From Anaerolineae bacterium (lineage in GTDB: Bacteria; Chloroflexota; Anaerolineae; Aggregatilineales; Phototrophicaceae): a stretch of DNA of 15,063 nucleotides. Under the pieces are notes generated by a model. That model was not told where the DNA came from. It worked only from the letters and a program-made list of their open reading frames with translations, and ran no database searches. The stretch covers positions 1 through 15,063 of the forward strand of contig JANQRM010000389.1 in the NCBI GenBank assembly GCA_028284565.1. Direction: 5' to 3'. The translations under genes were made by a program, and so were the position numbers. Every line of letters starts with the position of its first letter. The first letter of the stretch is position 1. Positions 1 to 6,953 of the stretch are shown piece after piece.

Positions 1-1727
1 GATTCGCCTATTTCCACAGCATTCAACCGAGTCTAGCTCTCAGCCTTGCCCGAGATACCCATCCACCTCTCTATTTCGGGACGCTCCACATCTGGCACAG
101 CATCACCGGATTATCCGAATTGGCATTGCGCTATTTCTCCTTATTACCTTCCATGTTGAGTCTTGCGATGGTCTACAAAGTTGCGCGAGAACTTGTTTTT
201 GCGCGAGATGGCAACCCAGCGAAATCACCTGTTCCTATCTTGGCAGTATTATTACTCGCACTCGCTGATGCCGAAATCTTCATGGCACAAGAACTCCGTC
301 ATTACACATGGCACGTTTTCTGGGTCACAGCCAGTATGTGGGCGATGTTACGCTGGTGTCGCACCCAAAATCCGTGGCTCTGGATTGCATGGGTGACATT
401 GCTCACACTCGGAGTATATACGCATTACATCACAGGCTTTGCAGGTGTGGTGCAGGGGATATTTATTCTGCTCTTCCTACGTGGGACACAACGCATCAAA
501 GGAATCAGTACGCTCGTTTTCAGTGCAGGCTTATTGCTCCCATGGCTCTTAATAATTGGACCCAATCAAGTCGGGCGCGATGGGGTTTACTGGTCATTTG
601 ATTTATCCCTCGCGTTGTTAGATGACATCCGTCTCAAGTGGTTGGGAGAGCAATGGGCATTAATGCTTGGCTTGGCAATATTGGGTATCGTCACCCTCGT
701 CTATCATAAAAATCAAGCCACCATCCAATGGCGACCACTCGGCACGCGCGTCTTGCTTCTCATGTGGGCGGTATTCCCGTTGGTCTTTATGATTTTGGTC
801 AACAACTTTATCCCTATCTTATCGCCCCGCCGTTTGGTACAGATTACCCCCGCTTTAGCCCTACTCATCGCTTTTGGACTTGCCAACATCCGTCCACCCA
901 TTCGTGGCTTTTTGACAGCCGTCATTGTCATCTACAGCATTTTCACAGTCGATTTCTGGCAGGTCAAGCTCGATTGGCGCACCGTTGCCCAACAGACCTC
1001 ACCCTATATAGAAGCTGATGAATTGGCTCTCATCGAAGTCGGGGGCAGTGACCATCCTATGCTCTATTACTGGACACGCTTCTTGCCACAAGGAACAGAC
1101 ATTCGTCATCTCAAGATGTGGCGCGAATTTGAATCCGAAAGCTACTTCCGCGATTTACCCGAACTCATGCAAGAAGAAGAAACGGTTTGGCTCATGCATT
1201 GGTCACCAGATACATCGGCTTTCCGCATAATAGAGGAGCAGGGCTTTATCAATACTGCTCAATTCTTTTATCAACACGAAGCCGAACCCAATATCTTTGT
1301 CGATTTAATCACCTACCGTTATGACCGTCCCATAACAACCGAACTCGTGAGTTTTGAAAATGGCATGACCCTGCAATCTGCCGAAGTCGATGCTGAGGAT
1401 TTGCGTGTCGATTTGTGGTGGACAACTTCTACAGAAGTCGATAAGGATTACATCGTATCTGCTTTTATATTAAATGAGCAGGATCAACTCGTCGCCCAGT
1501 TAGATACCTATCCCTTCTTTAGTGAACGCCCAACCTCGACTTGGGAAACAAGTACAACAATCTATGACCCGCGTATATTGCAACTCGCAGAGGGCATCAC
1601 TGAATTAACAGCAGGTGATTATACCGTTGGCGTAAAAGTTTATCATTTTGTGGATAGCGGAATCGAAGTCATACCAACAACAGATGGTGATGAGCTATAT
1701 CCCGTCGGCAAGATAACATTGGAATAG
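1..1727 (+). CDS. GT-C membrane glycosyltransferase (GT39/PMT_2-like), 5' end outside window
   Basis: Polytopic membrane protein expected to transfer a sugar from a polyprenyl-phosphate donor on the outer face of the membrane. The frame is open to the left edge (first full codon at 3), so the true start lies outside; the TTG at 120 is internal. About 575 residues are visible. Near the visible N-terminus is DTHPPLY (visible residues 18-24), followed by LHIW and a SELALR stretch: the first-loop Asp motif and following region typical of GT39/ArnT-like enzymes. Several hydrophobic segments follow (for example around 155-205, 245-320 and 590-960 in DNA terms). From about 970 the protein becomes soluble, probably extracytoplasmic, ending in a beta-rich tail. 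The acceptor cannot be read from the sequence. The family call is firm, the substrate unknown. Confidence 0.9.
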   Translation, partial: FAYFHSIQPSLALSLARDTHPPLYFGTLHIWHSITGLSELALRYFSLLPSMLSLAMVYKVARELVFARDGNPAKSPVPILAVLLLALADAEIFMAQELRHYTWHVFWVTASMWAMLRWCRTQNPWLWIAWVTLLTLGVYTHYITGFAGVVQGIFILLFLRGTQRIKGISTLVFSAGLLLPWLLIIGPNQVGRDGVYWSFDLSLALLDDIRLKWLGEQWALMLGLAILGIVTLVYHKNQATIQWRPLGTRVLLLMWAVFPLVFMILVNNFIPILSPRRLVQITPALALLIAFGLANIRPPIRGFLTAVIVIYSIFTVDFWQVKLDWRTVAQQTSPYIEADELALIEVGGSDHPMLYYWTRFLPQGTDIRHLKMWREFESESYFRDLPELMQEEETVWLMHWSPDTSAFRIIEEQGFINTAQFFYQHEAEPNIFVDLITYRYDRPITTELVSFENGMTLQSAEVDAEDLRVDLWWTTSTEVDKDYIVSAFILNEQDQLVAQLDTYPFFSERPTSTWETSTTIYDPRILQLAEGITELTAGDYTVGVKVYHFVDSGIEVIPTTDGDELYPVGKITLE

Positions 1728-1793
1728 TCTCTCGTCGCACTACGACTTGTCCGCTACAATGAATCATTCACAATGCTGTGTCAAAGGGTATTT

Positions 1794-1798
1794 GGAGG
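1794..1798 (+). promoter_or_regulatory. Ribosome-binding site fixing the start of the PPOX gene
   Basis: GGAGG lies five bases before ATG 1804. The reading frame could be opened further at TTG 1747, but that codon lacks a comparable site and would add a tail not typical of the family. ATG 1804 is therefore preferred. Confidence 0.8.
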
Positions 1799-1803
1799 AA
1801 CGG

Positions 1804-2214
1804 ATGTCAACCACAATTCCAGACAACTTCATGGACTTTATCGAAAACCCTATCGCCATTACACTTGTTACGGTTATGCCAGATGGACAACCCCAAGCCT
1901 CACCTGTTTGGTTTAGCTACGACGGCGACCACTTTTGGTTGAATACTGCACGGGGACGACAAAAAGACAAGAACATGACGAACAATCCCAAAGTCACGCT
2001 GATGTTTTTGGATACACAGAATCCCTATCGCTACATGGAAGTACGGGGCTTGGTGCAAGAAATCAATGAAGAGCAGGGTTTAGACCACATCAACCAGCTC
2101 AGTGAACGTTACACAGGCAAGCCCGATTTTTATACAGATCGTCCACAGAGGAGAGGTAAGGAACAACGAGTCATCTACAAAATCAAACCCATAAGAATCG
2201 TTGCTCAAGGTTAG
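1804..2214 (+). CDS. PPOX-class split-barrel flavin/F420-dependent oxidoreductase
   Basis: Predicted 136-residue cytosolic protein of the pyridoxamine 5'-phosphate oxidase-like split beta-barrel superfamily, closest in style to the Rv1155-type F420-dependent group (TIGR03618-like). It has the N-terminal strand ITLVTVMPDGQPQASPVWF, then a cofactor-contacting ARGRQKDKNM segment (Arg/Lys rich, fits phosphate binding), the strand MEVRGLV, and the C-terminal IYKIKPIRI. The length is normal. Members reduce or oxidise diverse small molecules with FMN or F420, and the cofactor cannot be decided from sequence alone. The gene follows the GT-C gene by about 76 bases and ends four bases before the convergent CWC gene, with no room for a classical terminator between them. 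Confidence 0.9.
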   Translation: MSTTIPDNFMDFIENPIAITLVTVMPDGQPQASPVWFSYDGDHFWLNTARGRQKDKNMTNNPKVTLMFLDTQNPYRYMEVRGLVQEINEEQGLDHINQLSERYTGKPDFYTDRPQRRGKEQRVIYKIKPIRIVAQG

Positions 2215-2218
2215 TTGA

Positions 2219-2416
2219 TTACTTCGGATTGAAAGAGGATTCTATTGTCTCTTGCAAACAATCTCGACAGAGACAACCTTGTTCCTCGGAAATGGTGTCG
2301 ATGGGGATGATATTCGGCAGGTCAAAGCACCAACACGACTGTTTCCCAGCTTGTATATCACAGGTGAAGGATGCACCACATTTAGAACACGTCTGATTAA
2401 GCAAGGTGTCACTCAT
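2219..2416 (-). CDS. Cysteine-rich CWC family protein (small zinc-binding-like)
   Basis: 65-residue protein with eight cysteines: CSKCG near residue 10, a single Cys, the family signature CWC around 28-30, then CLCRDC near 48-53. This pattern is that of the Cys_rich_CWC family (PF14375), presumed to bind zinc; its function is unknown. Its ATG overlaps the TGA of the upstream tetR as ATGA (2413-2416), so translation is probably coupled and expression should follow that of the regulator. No Shine-Dalgarno of its own is needed in that arrangement. It ends four bases from the convergent PPOX gene. Confidence 0.85.
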   Translation of the reverse strand: MSDTLLNQTCSKCGASFTCDIQAGKQSCWCFDLPNIIPIDTISEEQGCLCRDCLQETIESSFNPK

Positions 2417-3012
2417 GAATGCACGACCAATTGGTCAACCAGCATATTTAAACCAGCCATGATGTCAGCACGACGATAACCCAAGCTCTCATATTGGAAG
2501 CGGATCGTCTGCACATCGACCATAACATACAGGGTATCAGCAATATAAGGACGTTGGGGCGGGGGAATGTTCATCTGTATGAGTAAGCCAATAATCGTCT
2601 GTCGCCACCATACATGGGCGGGATGCTCCAACATAATCATCCCGGTATTGGTGGAAGTCTCTTGCAAAAAGGCTTGATTGGTATCCACAAATTGCACGAC
2701 CTGTTCCAAAAACCAACGCAACTTATCAACAGGCGATACATCCCGTCCTAGATACCGAAGCGTCTTGTCTTGCAGGATATGCATATCCGTGTCAAGCAGG
2801 GCGTGGCATAACTCAGCCTTGTCCCGAAAATGCCGATAAAGCGTGCCTTTGCCAACTTCTGCTTCTTGAGCTATTGCCGACATAGAGACGCAAGATACAC
2901 CGTGTTTATCAAATAGCTTACGCGCAGAATCTAACAACAATTCACGATTCCGCACCGCATCGGCTCTTAATGGTTTTTCGACTGAAGGTTGAATAAGGAG
3001 ATCATCTAACAT
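2413..3012 (-). CDS. TetR/AcrR family transcriptional regulator
   Basis: 199-residue DNA-binding repressor-type protein. Residues about 22-68 form the N-terminal HTH: ELLLDSARKLFDKHG, then SAIAQEAEVGKGTLYRHF, the classic TetR recognition helix, then RDKAEL. The rest is a helical ligand and dimer domain of ordinary length. The frame stays open back to a TTG at 3180, but I choose ATG 3012 because a perfect minus-strand TATAAT (3068-3073) would start RNA downstream of 3180, and because the extra 56 residues do not resemble the family. No strong Shine-Dalgarno precedes 3012, which leaves some doubt about the start. It is coupled to the CWC gene and diverges from glnA. The ligand is unknown; autoregulation is likely from family habit. 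Confidence 0.93.
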   Translation of the reverse strand: MLDDLLIQPSVEKPLRADAVRNRELLLDSARKLFDKHGVSCVSMSAIAQEAEVGKGTLYRHFRDKAELCHALLDTDMHILQDKTLRYLGRDVSPVDKLRWFLEQVVQFVDTNQAFLQETSTNTGMIMLEHPAHVWWRQTIIGLLIQMNIPPPQRPYIADTLYVMVDVQTIRFQYESLGYRRADIMAGLNMLVDQLVVHS

Positions 3013-3067
3013 TCTGAATTTATCGCGCAATTTGCTTGACACAAGTACCGATAAGACCAATTTATCT

Positions 3068-3073
3068 ATTATA
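3068..3073 (-). promoter_or_regulatory. Candidate -10 box for tetR with possible operator
   Basis: A minus-strand TATAAT sits about 55 bases before ATG 3012. The -35 is weak (best TTCATG at an 18-base spacing). The box lies inside CTAT-N6-ATAG (3066-3079), an inverted repeat that could be an operator. Just upstream are two copies of TGAATAC (3086-3092 and 3098-3104), 12 bases apart, covering the -35 position. Confidence 0.45.
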
Positions 3074-3210
3074 ACATAGTCTGACTGAATACATGAATGA
3101 ATACTCTTTAACAAATCCACCAAGCCAAGTTCATTTTTTTGGTGATTTATAACAATAAAGTCTTCGTGTTTTGGCGACAATTAACTAATCCAATCGTGCA
3201 AAAATTCTCA

Positions 3211-3216
3211 TATAAT
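3211..3216 (+). promoter_or_regulatory. Candidate -10 box for glnA
   Basis: A perfect TATAAT lies 50 bases before the preferred glnA start. No good -35 hexamer is seen at 16-18 bases upstream, so an activator may be needed. The inverted pair ACTAATC (3184-3190) and GATTAGT (3240-3246) flanks the box. Confidence 0.45.
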
Positions 3217-3253
3217 GTGTTACATTGCTTAATTTTGTTGATTAGTCCTAAAT

Positions 3254-3257
3254 GGAG
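3254..3257 (+). promoter_or_regulatory. Ribosome-binding site deciding the glnA start
   Basis: GGAG, nine bases before ATG 3267, overlaps the alternative ATG at 3252. This favours 3267 as the start codon, giving a protein beginning MAKLIPP. Confidence 0.6.
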
Positions 3258-3266
3258 ACCATAAAC

Positions 3267-4697
3267 ATGGCTAAATTGATACCTCCAACATCAGCAATGG
3301 AATCAGCATCTGGCTTGCTTAAATGGGCGGCAGATAACGATATTGCAGAAGTTGATGCCCGTTTCGTTGATATTCGTGGGATTCCGCAGCATTTTAGTAT
3401 GCCAATTGCCTCTGTTGATGAAGGCTTAATTGAAGAAGGCTTTGGTTTCGATGGCTCAAGTATTCAAGGCTTCCAAGACATTAACGAATCCGACATGATT
3501 CTCTTGGCAGACCTCAGTACTGCATATGTTGACCCCTTCTTCAAAAAACCGACACTTGCCGTGAATTGCGATATATACGATCCAATTACCCGCGAAGCCT
3601 ATGCCAATGATCCGCGCGGTTTTGCTAAACGTGCTGAAGCATACCTCAAAGAAACTGGTATTGGGGATGTTGCTTACTTCGGTCCAGAAGCTGAATTCTT
3701 TATGTTCACAAATGTAAAATTCAGCACAGAAGCCAACCACAGTTATTACGAAGTCGACTCCGATGAAGGGTTCTGGAATACAGGTGCAGAAGACCCCTCG
3801 ATGTCTTACTTGAATTCTATCAAAGGAGGGTACTTTCCACTCCCACCCTTCGATAAAACACAAGACATTCGTGCTGAAATGGTACAAACTATGATTGACT
3901 GTGGTATAGACATCGAAGTTCATCACCACGAAGTGGGTGGCGGTGGACAAGCCGAAATCGATATGAAATACGACACCCTTTTGTCTATGGCAGACAAAGT
4001 TGTACTCTACAAATACATCGTCAAGAATGTCGCGGCATTGAATGGTTACATTGCCACCTTCATGCCCAAGCCCCTATTTGAGGACAACGGTTCTGGGATG
4101 CATGTTCACCAATCGATTTGGAAAGATGGGCAACCGCTTTTCTTTGGTGATGGTTATGCCAACTTGAGTGAGATGGCACTGCATTACATCGGTGGTGTTT
4201 TGAAACATGCGCCTGCATTGCTGGCATTCACGAACCCAACCACCAACAGCTTCCGTCGTCTGGTTCCGGGTTATGAAGCTCCAGTCAATTTGGTCTACTC
4301 GGCACGTAATCGCTCTGCCGCGATCCGTATTCCAGTCTACAGCAATAATCCTAAAGCCAAACGGATTGAAACCCGCTTTCCAGACCCTACAGCCAATCCT
4401 TACCTCGCCTTACCCGCATTGCTGATGGCTGGGCTTGATGGCATTAAGAACAAAATCGACCCCGGTAGCGCAATGGAAATCGACCTTTATGAAGGTGAAG
4501 TAGAAACCCCTGTTGTACCGGGAAGCCTTGGAGGTGCTTTGTCCGCACTGGCAGAAGACCATGACTTCTTACTCGAAGGCGGTGTCTTCACGAAGGATTA
4601 CATCGAAACCTACATCGAATATAAGCAGGTCAATGAAGCCGACCAAGTGGCAATGCGCCCGCATCCTTATGAATTCAACCTCTACTTGGGATACTAA
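3267..4697 (+). CDS. glnA: Glutamine synthetase, type I (beta-like)
   Basis: Makes glutamine from glutamate, ammonia and ATP in the cytosol as a dodecamer, the entry point of ammonium assimilation. The 476-residue length fits GSI. Visible motifs in order: FGFDGSSIQGF (59-69, neighbouring-subunit active-site Asp), GPEAEFF (139-145, metal-binding Glu pair), HHHEVGGGGQAEID (219-232), the nucleotide/metal segment with NGSGMHVHQS (274-283), the NPTTNSFRRLVPGYEAP flap (323-339), RNRSAAIRIP (347-356) and RFPDPTANPYLA (370-381). A segment with WNTGAEDPS (170-178) precedes KGGYFP (186-191), as in beta-type enzymes. Tyr408 in EIDLYEG falls where the adenylylated Tyr of that class lies. It is a single gene between its own promoter and terminator. 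An earlier ATG at 3252 would add five residues. Confidence 0.98.
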   Translation: MAKLIPPTSAMESASGLLKWAADNDIAEVDARFVDIRGIPQHFSMPIASVDEGLIEEGFGFDGSSIQGFQDINESDMILLADLSTAYVDPFFKKPTLAVNCDIYDPITREAYANDPRGFAKRAEAYLKETGIGDVAYFGPEAEFFMFTNVKFSTEANHSYYEVDSDEGFWNTGAEDPSMSYLNSIKGGYFPLPPFDKTQDIRAEMVQTMIDCGIDIEVHHHEVGGGGQAEIDMKYDTLLSMADKVVLYKYIVKNVAALNGYIATFMPKPLFEDNGSGMHVHQSIWKDGQPLFFGDGYANLSEMALHYIGGVLKHAPALLAFTNPTTNSFRRLVPGYEAPVNLVYSARNRSAAIRIPVYSNNPKAKRIETRFPDPTANPYLALPALLMAGLDGIKNKIDPGSAMEIDLYEGEVETPVVPGSLGGALSALAEDHDFLLEGGVFTKDYIETYIEYKQVNEADQVAMRPHPYEFNLYLGY

Positions 4698-4722
4698 GCA
4701 TGACATTAGGATAGTAAAGAAA

Positions 4723-4746
4723 GCCACTCAAATGGGTGGCTTTTTT
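4723..4746 (+). terminator. Rho-independent terminator of glnA
   Basis: GCCACTC and GGGTGGC pair as a seven-base stem with one wobble around an AAAT loop, followed directly by TTTTTT. It lies 25 bases after the glnA stop, so the next gene is probably transcribed separately. Confidence 0.85.
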
Positions 4747-4790
4747 GATTTGGAGGTGTTTTATAAAGAAACGATAGAGGAAAATAGACT

Positions 4791-5360
4791 ATGGGATTTC
4801 AATATTGGGATGACCTCTTAGAGTTAGAACTTGCCCCCATTACAAGCACGGTTCTTTATGAAGTTGGTGATTTCGATGACTACTTGGCTCTAGATGAGAT
4901 GACCATCCATTCGCTCAAACAGCTTTGGTCTTTTGGACTGGTCAGGATCGCATTTCATCGAAATGTAGACAACAATGAGTCACACAGAAGTTATGAACTC
5001 TCAGAGTTTGGGAAACAAGCCATTATTGCAAATCGTGATGGTTGGCGATGGGATGATTGGCTTGATGAACGCGAACAACATTTCAGACAGATGACAACAT
5101 CCAATACATTGGAACTTCTGCTCTCTATTCAGCAACAAAAGAAAATCATTGTCAGTTGTGAAAAGCCAATGGGTGCAGATTCTGAGTGGCAATTTGCGAC
5201 GCCATCGTCAGAAATAGTAGATAAATTGAATGGTTTCTATCAACATGGCTTACTGAATGTTGTTGTTCGCTTTGTAAGAGATGATAAAGCGGGACGCGAT
5301 TATCGCCACCAAACCTTTTCTCTGAATCAGCACAGTCTGAAAATATTGGCGGGAAAATAA
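4791..5360 (+). CDS. Uncharacterised protein with two tandem winged-helix-like units
   Basis: 189 residues, not recognised as a named family. ATG 4791 is preceded by AGAGGAA with eight bases of spacing. The two halves look alike. In the first (about 17-78), LKQLWSFGLVRIAF is followed by an acidic turn and SYELSEFGKQAI. In the second (about 105-187), LNGFYQHGLLNVVV is followed by a charged turn and TFSLNQHSLKIL. This pattern of helix, G-L turn, hairpin wing and closing L-S-x-x-G or similar is typical of winged-helix (MarR/PadR-like) folds. A Trp-rich linker (GWRWDDWLDE, about 84-93) joins them. There are no membrane segments. It comes after the glnA terminator; a TATAAA at 4762-4767 may serve as a -10. 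Role unknown; regulator or adaptor is inference. Confidence 0.78.
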   Translation: MGFQYWDDLLELELAPITSTVLYEVGDFDDYLALDEMTIHSLKQLWSFGLVRIAFHRNVDNNESHRSYELSEFGKQAIIANRDGWRWDDWLDEREQHFRQMTTSNTLELLLSIQQQKKIIVSCEKPMGADSEWQFATPSSEIVDKLNGFYQHGLLNVVVRFVRDDKAGRDYRHQTFSLNQHSLKILAGK

Positions 5361-5385
5361 AAGGCACATCCTTGAGGATGCACCT
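5354..5385 (-). terminator. Rho-independent terminator of the SH3 gene
   Basis: Read on the minus strand, AGGTGCATCC and GGATGTGCCT form a ten-base stem (two G-U wobbles) with a TCAA loop, followed by TTTATTTT. On the plus strand the wobbles become C-A mismatches and the T run is lost, so it acts for the minus-strand gene. It overlaps the end and stop codon of the convergent gene at 4791-5360. Confidence 0.75.
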
Positions 5386-5413
5386 TGTCATATTTAATGT
5401 ATGTGGGTTTTAG

Positions 5414-6133
5414 TTAGGGATAGGTGACTGGTATGCGTAAGCTTGCTGGATTGCGGACAACACCGCGGTCTGCTTGAATCCAGCCGACAATGGCATCGTC
5501 ACCGCAAAGTGCGACGATTTGATACCAATTGCCACCTGCACTACGCCCAATAATCGTGTATTCCTGTCCACCATTCAGTAAGCAGAGAATATCACCAGAG
5601 CCATCTAAATCACGCCAGAGGGGGTTGCCAGTGAAACCAATATAAAGCGACGGTAGAATGAGTTCTCCATCGACTGGCACAATGGGTACATCGCTCAGAT
5701 CGCCACGCACAAAGACATGCACATTGTTGACCCAACCTTGTGTACCACCTGCATCGACGAACCACCAGAGGGCTTGAGCATCATTACGTCCAATAACTTC
5801 TAGGCGGTCTCCACCTGACACAACACCTAAAGATGTATAACCAACATGATCGCCACTACGGACATTGAGGTACTTGGTATTGACAATGAGGTATCCATCA
5901 ATTGATGTGGAGACATCATCCAGACCAAATGCCTCAGCATTAATGGTTGCGTCTGCTTGAGAAGCGACGAAGACCAAGAGTGTGCGAGACCCATCGGAAT
6001 TGATGCGATAGATGGACACGCCACTTGCATCGACATCGACATCCAAACCGGGTGCATCTTGAGCGAGGGATGGGAGCGCAAACATTGTTACAAGTAGAAC
6101 AAGAATGACAAGACGAGTTAAAAATGTTTTCAT
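5414..6133 (-). CDS. Secreted SH3-domain protein
   Basis: 239 residues. Residues 1-24 are a signal peptide (KTFLTR, long hydrophobic core, cleavage probably after SLA). A beta-rich stretch follows (about 30-78). Next comes a bacterial SH3 domain, about 81-143, with the hallmark YLNVRSGD, a loop with GDRLEVIGR and a closing WWFVDAGGTQGWVNN. A second, more divergent SH3-like unit lies at about 163-228 (LWRDLDGSGD, EYTIIGRSAGGNWYQI, VGWIQADRGVVR) with two Cys (184, 210) that could form a disulfide outside the cell. Such domains usually bind cell-wall peptides or carbohydrates. There is no catalytic domain. AAAGGA sits seven bases before the ATG. It lies downstream of the DUF3267 gene on the same strand, 76 bases apart, but probably has its own promoter. 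Confidence 0.88.
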   Translation of the reverse strand: MKTFLTRLVILVLLVTMFALPSLAQDAPGLDVDVDASGVSIYRINSDGSRTLLVFVASQADATINAEAFGLDDVSTSIDGYLIVNTKYLNVRSGDHVGYTSLGVVSGGDRLEVIGRNDAQALWWFVDAGGTQGWVNNVHVFVRGDLSDVPIVPVDGELILPSLYIGFTGNPLWRDLDGSGDILCLLNGGQEYTIIGRSAGGNWYQIVALCGDDAIVGWIQADRGVVRNPASLRIPVTYP

Positions 6134-6166
6134 AAGCCTATCCTTTGCAATTGCAGTGATGGCTTC

Positions 6167-6195
6167 ATTTTAACACGCGCTGGAAATCGTGCCAT
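6167..6195 (-). promoter_or_regulatory. Candidate promoter for the SH3 gene
   Basis: On the minus strand, ATGGCA (6190-6195, 4 of 6 to TTGACA) and TAAAAT (6167-6172) are 17 bases apart in the gap after the DUF3267 gene. Plausible but not strong. Confidence 0.3.
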
Positions 6196-6209
6196 TAAAC
6201 CGCAGGATT

Positions 6210-6746
6210 CTATTTAAGAATAAGACATCCCGCATGTTTGGGGTGGTCGAGGACTTTGCTATCCGCTGGAATTGCGCGGGTAATCCAGACGACATAAAAA
6301 TCACCGACTGCACCAGCCAGTAGCATCGCACCCAGCATTGCCCATAAACCATCTCCTGAAAATGTGCCAACCAACAACGGAAGCAAGCCAGTTATCAGCG
6401 CGGGTAAAATCACGCCTAAGCGATAGCCTTGCACGGTCATTGGGGCTTTGGCATGGCAATAGGGGCTGAGGGTTTTCCATTGAAAGCCAAAGGTGAGGTG
6501 TTGAATGGGGACTCGTCCGAAGAGCCACCAGCCTATTCCATGAATACCTTCGTGAGCGAGAATGAGGAATAGAGCTAAGGGGATAATGATTGGATTTTGC
6601 AGGGCTGACCATAATCGAGTCTCATCCCAAAGCCTCGCAAAGGGAATGACTGAAGCAATAGCTATCAGGACACTAAATAGCGTGATTTTAAGCAGGATAC
6701 TGGATATAGGTACGGAGACATCTTGGGCAATTTGAATGTTTTGCAT
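6210..6746 (-). CDS. DUF3267 family membrane metallopeptidase-like protein
   Basis: 178-residue integral membrane protein. An N-terminal hydrophobic segment (about 15-36) is followed by a second one containing the HEGIH zinc-ligand motif (65-69), a HExxH site buried in a helix as in membrane-embedded peptidases. A loop with LTFGFQWKTLSPYCHAKAP leads to two more hydrophobic stretches (about 109-128 and 133-147). Near the C-terminus GDFYVVWITR (148-157) and VLDHP (165-169) supply the usual third acidic ligand region. This order fits DUF3267 proteins, whose substrates are mostly unknown. The ATG has only a weak Shine-Dalgarno. Its promoter is clear, and it diverges from the TPR gene. Confidence 0.85.
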   Translation of the reverse strand: MQNIQIAQDVSVPISSILLKITLFSVLIAIASVIPFARLWDETRLWSALQNPIIIPLALFLILAHEGIHGIGWWLFGRVPIQHLTFGFQWKTLSPYCHAKAPMTVQGYRLGVILPALITGLLPLLVGTFSGDGLWAMLGAMLLAGAVGDFYVVWITRAIPADSKVLDHPKHAGCLILK

Positions 6747-6781
6747 TGTACATCGTAGTTAATTACATCGAATTTAGATAT

Positions 6782-6810
6782 ATTATATAGATAAGTCAAT
6801 TTTTTGTAAA
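6782..6810 (-). promoter_or_regulatory. Sigma-70-like promoter of the DUF3267 gene
   Basis: TTTACA (6805-6810) and TATAAT (6782-6787) on the minus strand are exactly 17 bases apart, 5 of 6 and 6 of 6 to consensus. RNA would start near 6775, giving a leader of about 30 bases. Confidence 0.7.
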
Positions 6811-6887
6811 GTAAATTCACGATAAGTCTGCGAGTTGAAACAGTGAAGATTAACATTTCGCAAGAATTGTGACACATCATGAGACAA

Positions 6888-6915
6888 TTGTAACGTTTTT
6901 CGGTTATCCTATAGC
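6888..6915 (+). promoter_or_regulatory. Weak candidate promoter of the TPR gene
   Basis: TTGTAA (6888-6893) and TATAGC (6910-6915) lie 16 bases apart, each 4 of 6 to consensus, ahead of the AAGGAA ribosome-binding site at 6939-6944. The rest of the 207-base divergent region 6747-6953 is AT-rich and holds no other clear signal. Confidence 0.3.
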
Positions 6916-6953
6916 TGTCAATCTTTTTTAGCAAAGGTAAGGAACAAGCACAT

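Noticed and set aside
120..122. TTG 120 as the start of the left-edge glycosyltransferase
   Set aside because: The frame continues upstream to the window edge and encodes the family's DTHPPLY motif before this codon.
1728..1803. GTCG-CACTA-CGAC hairpin after the first gene as a terminator
   Set aside because: Only four base pairs and no T run.
3013..3180. N-terminal extension of TetR to TTG 3180
   Set aside because: The extra residues do not look like the family, and the best promoter box lies inside the extension.
3456..3950. 164-residue open frame antisense to glnA
   Set aside because: Lies wholly within glnA, has no ribosome-binding site or recognisable domain, and is explained by codon bias on the other strand.
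6884..6891. ACAATTGT palindrome as an operator of the TPR gene
   Set aside because: An isolated eight-base palindrome in AT-rich DNA is expected by chance; nothing else supports it.
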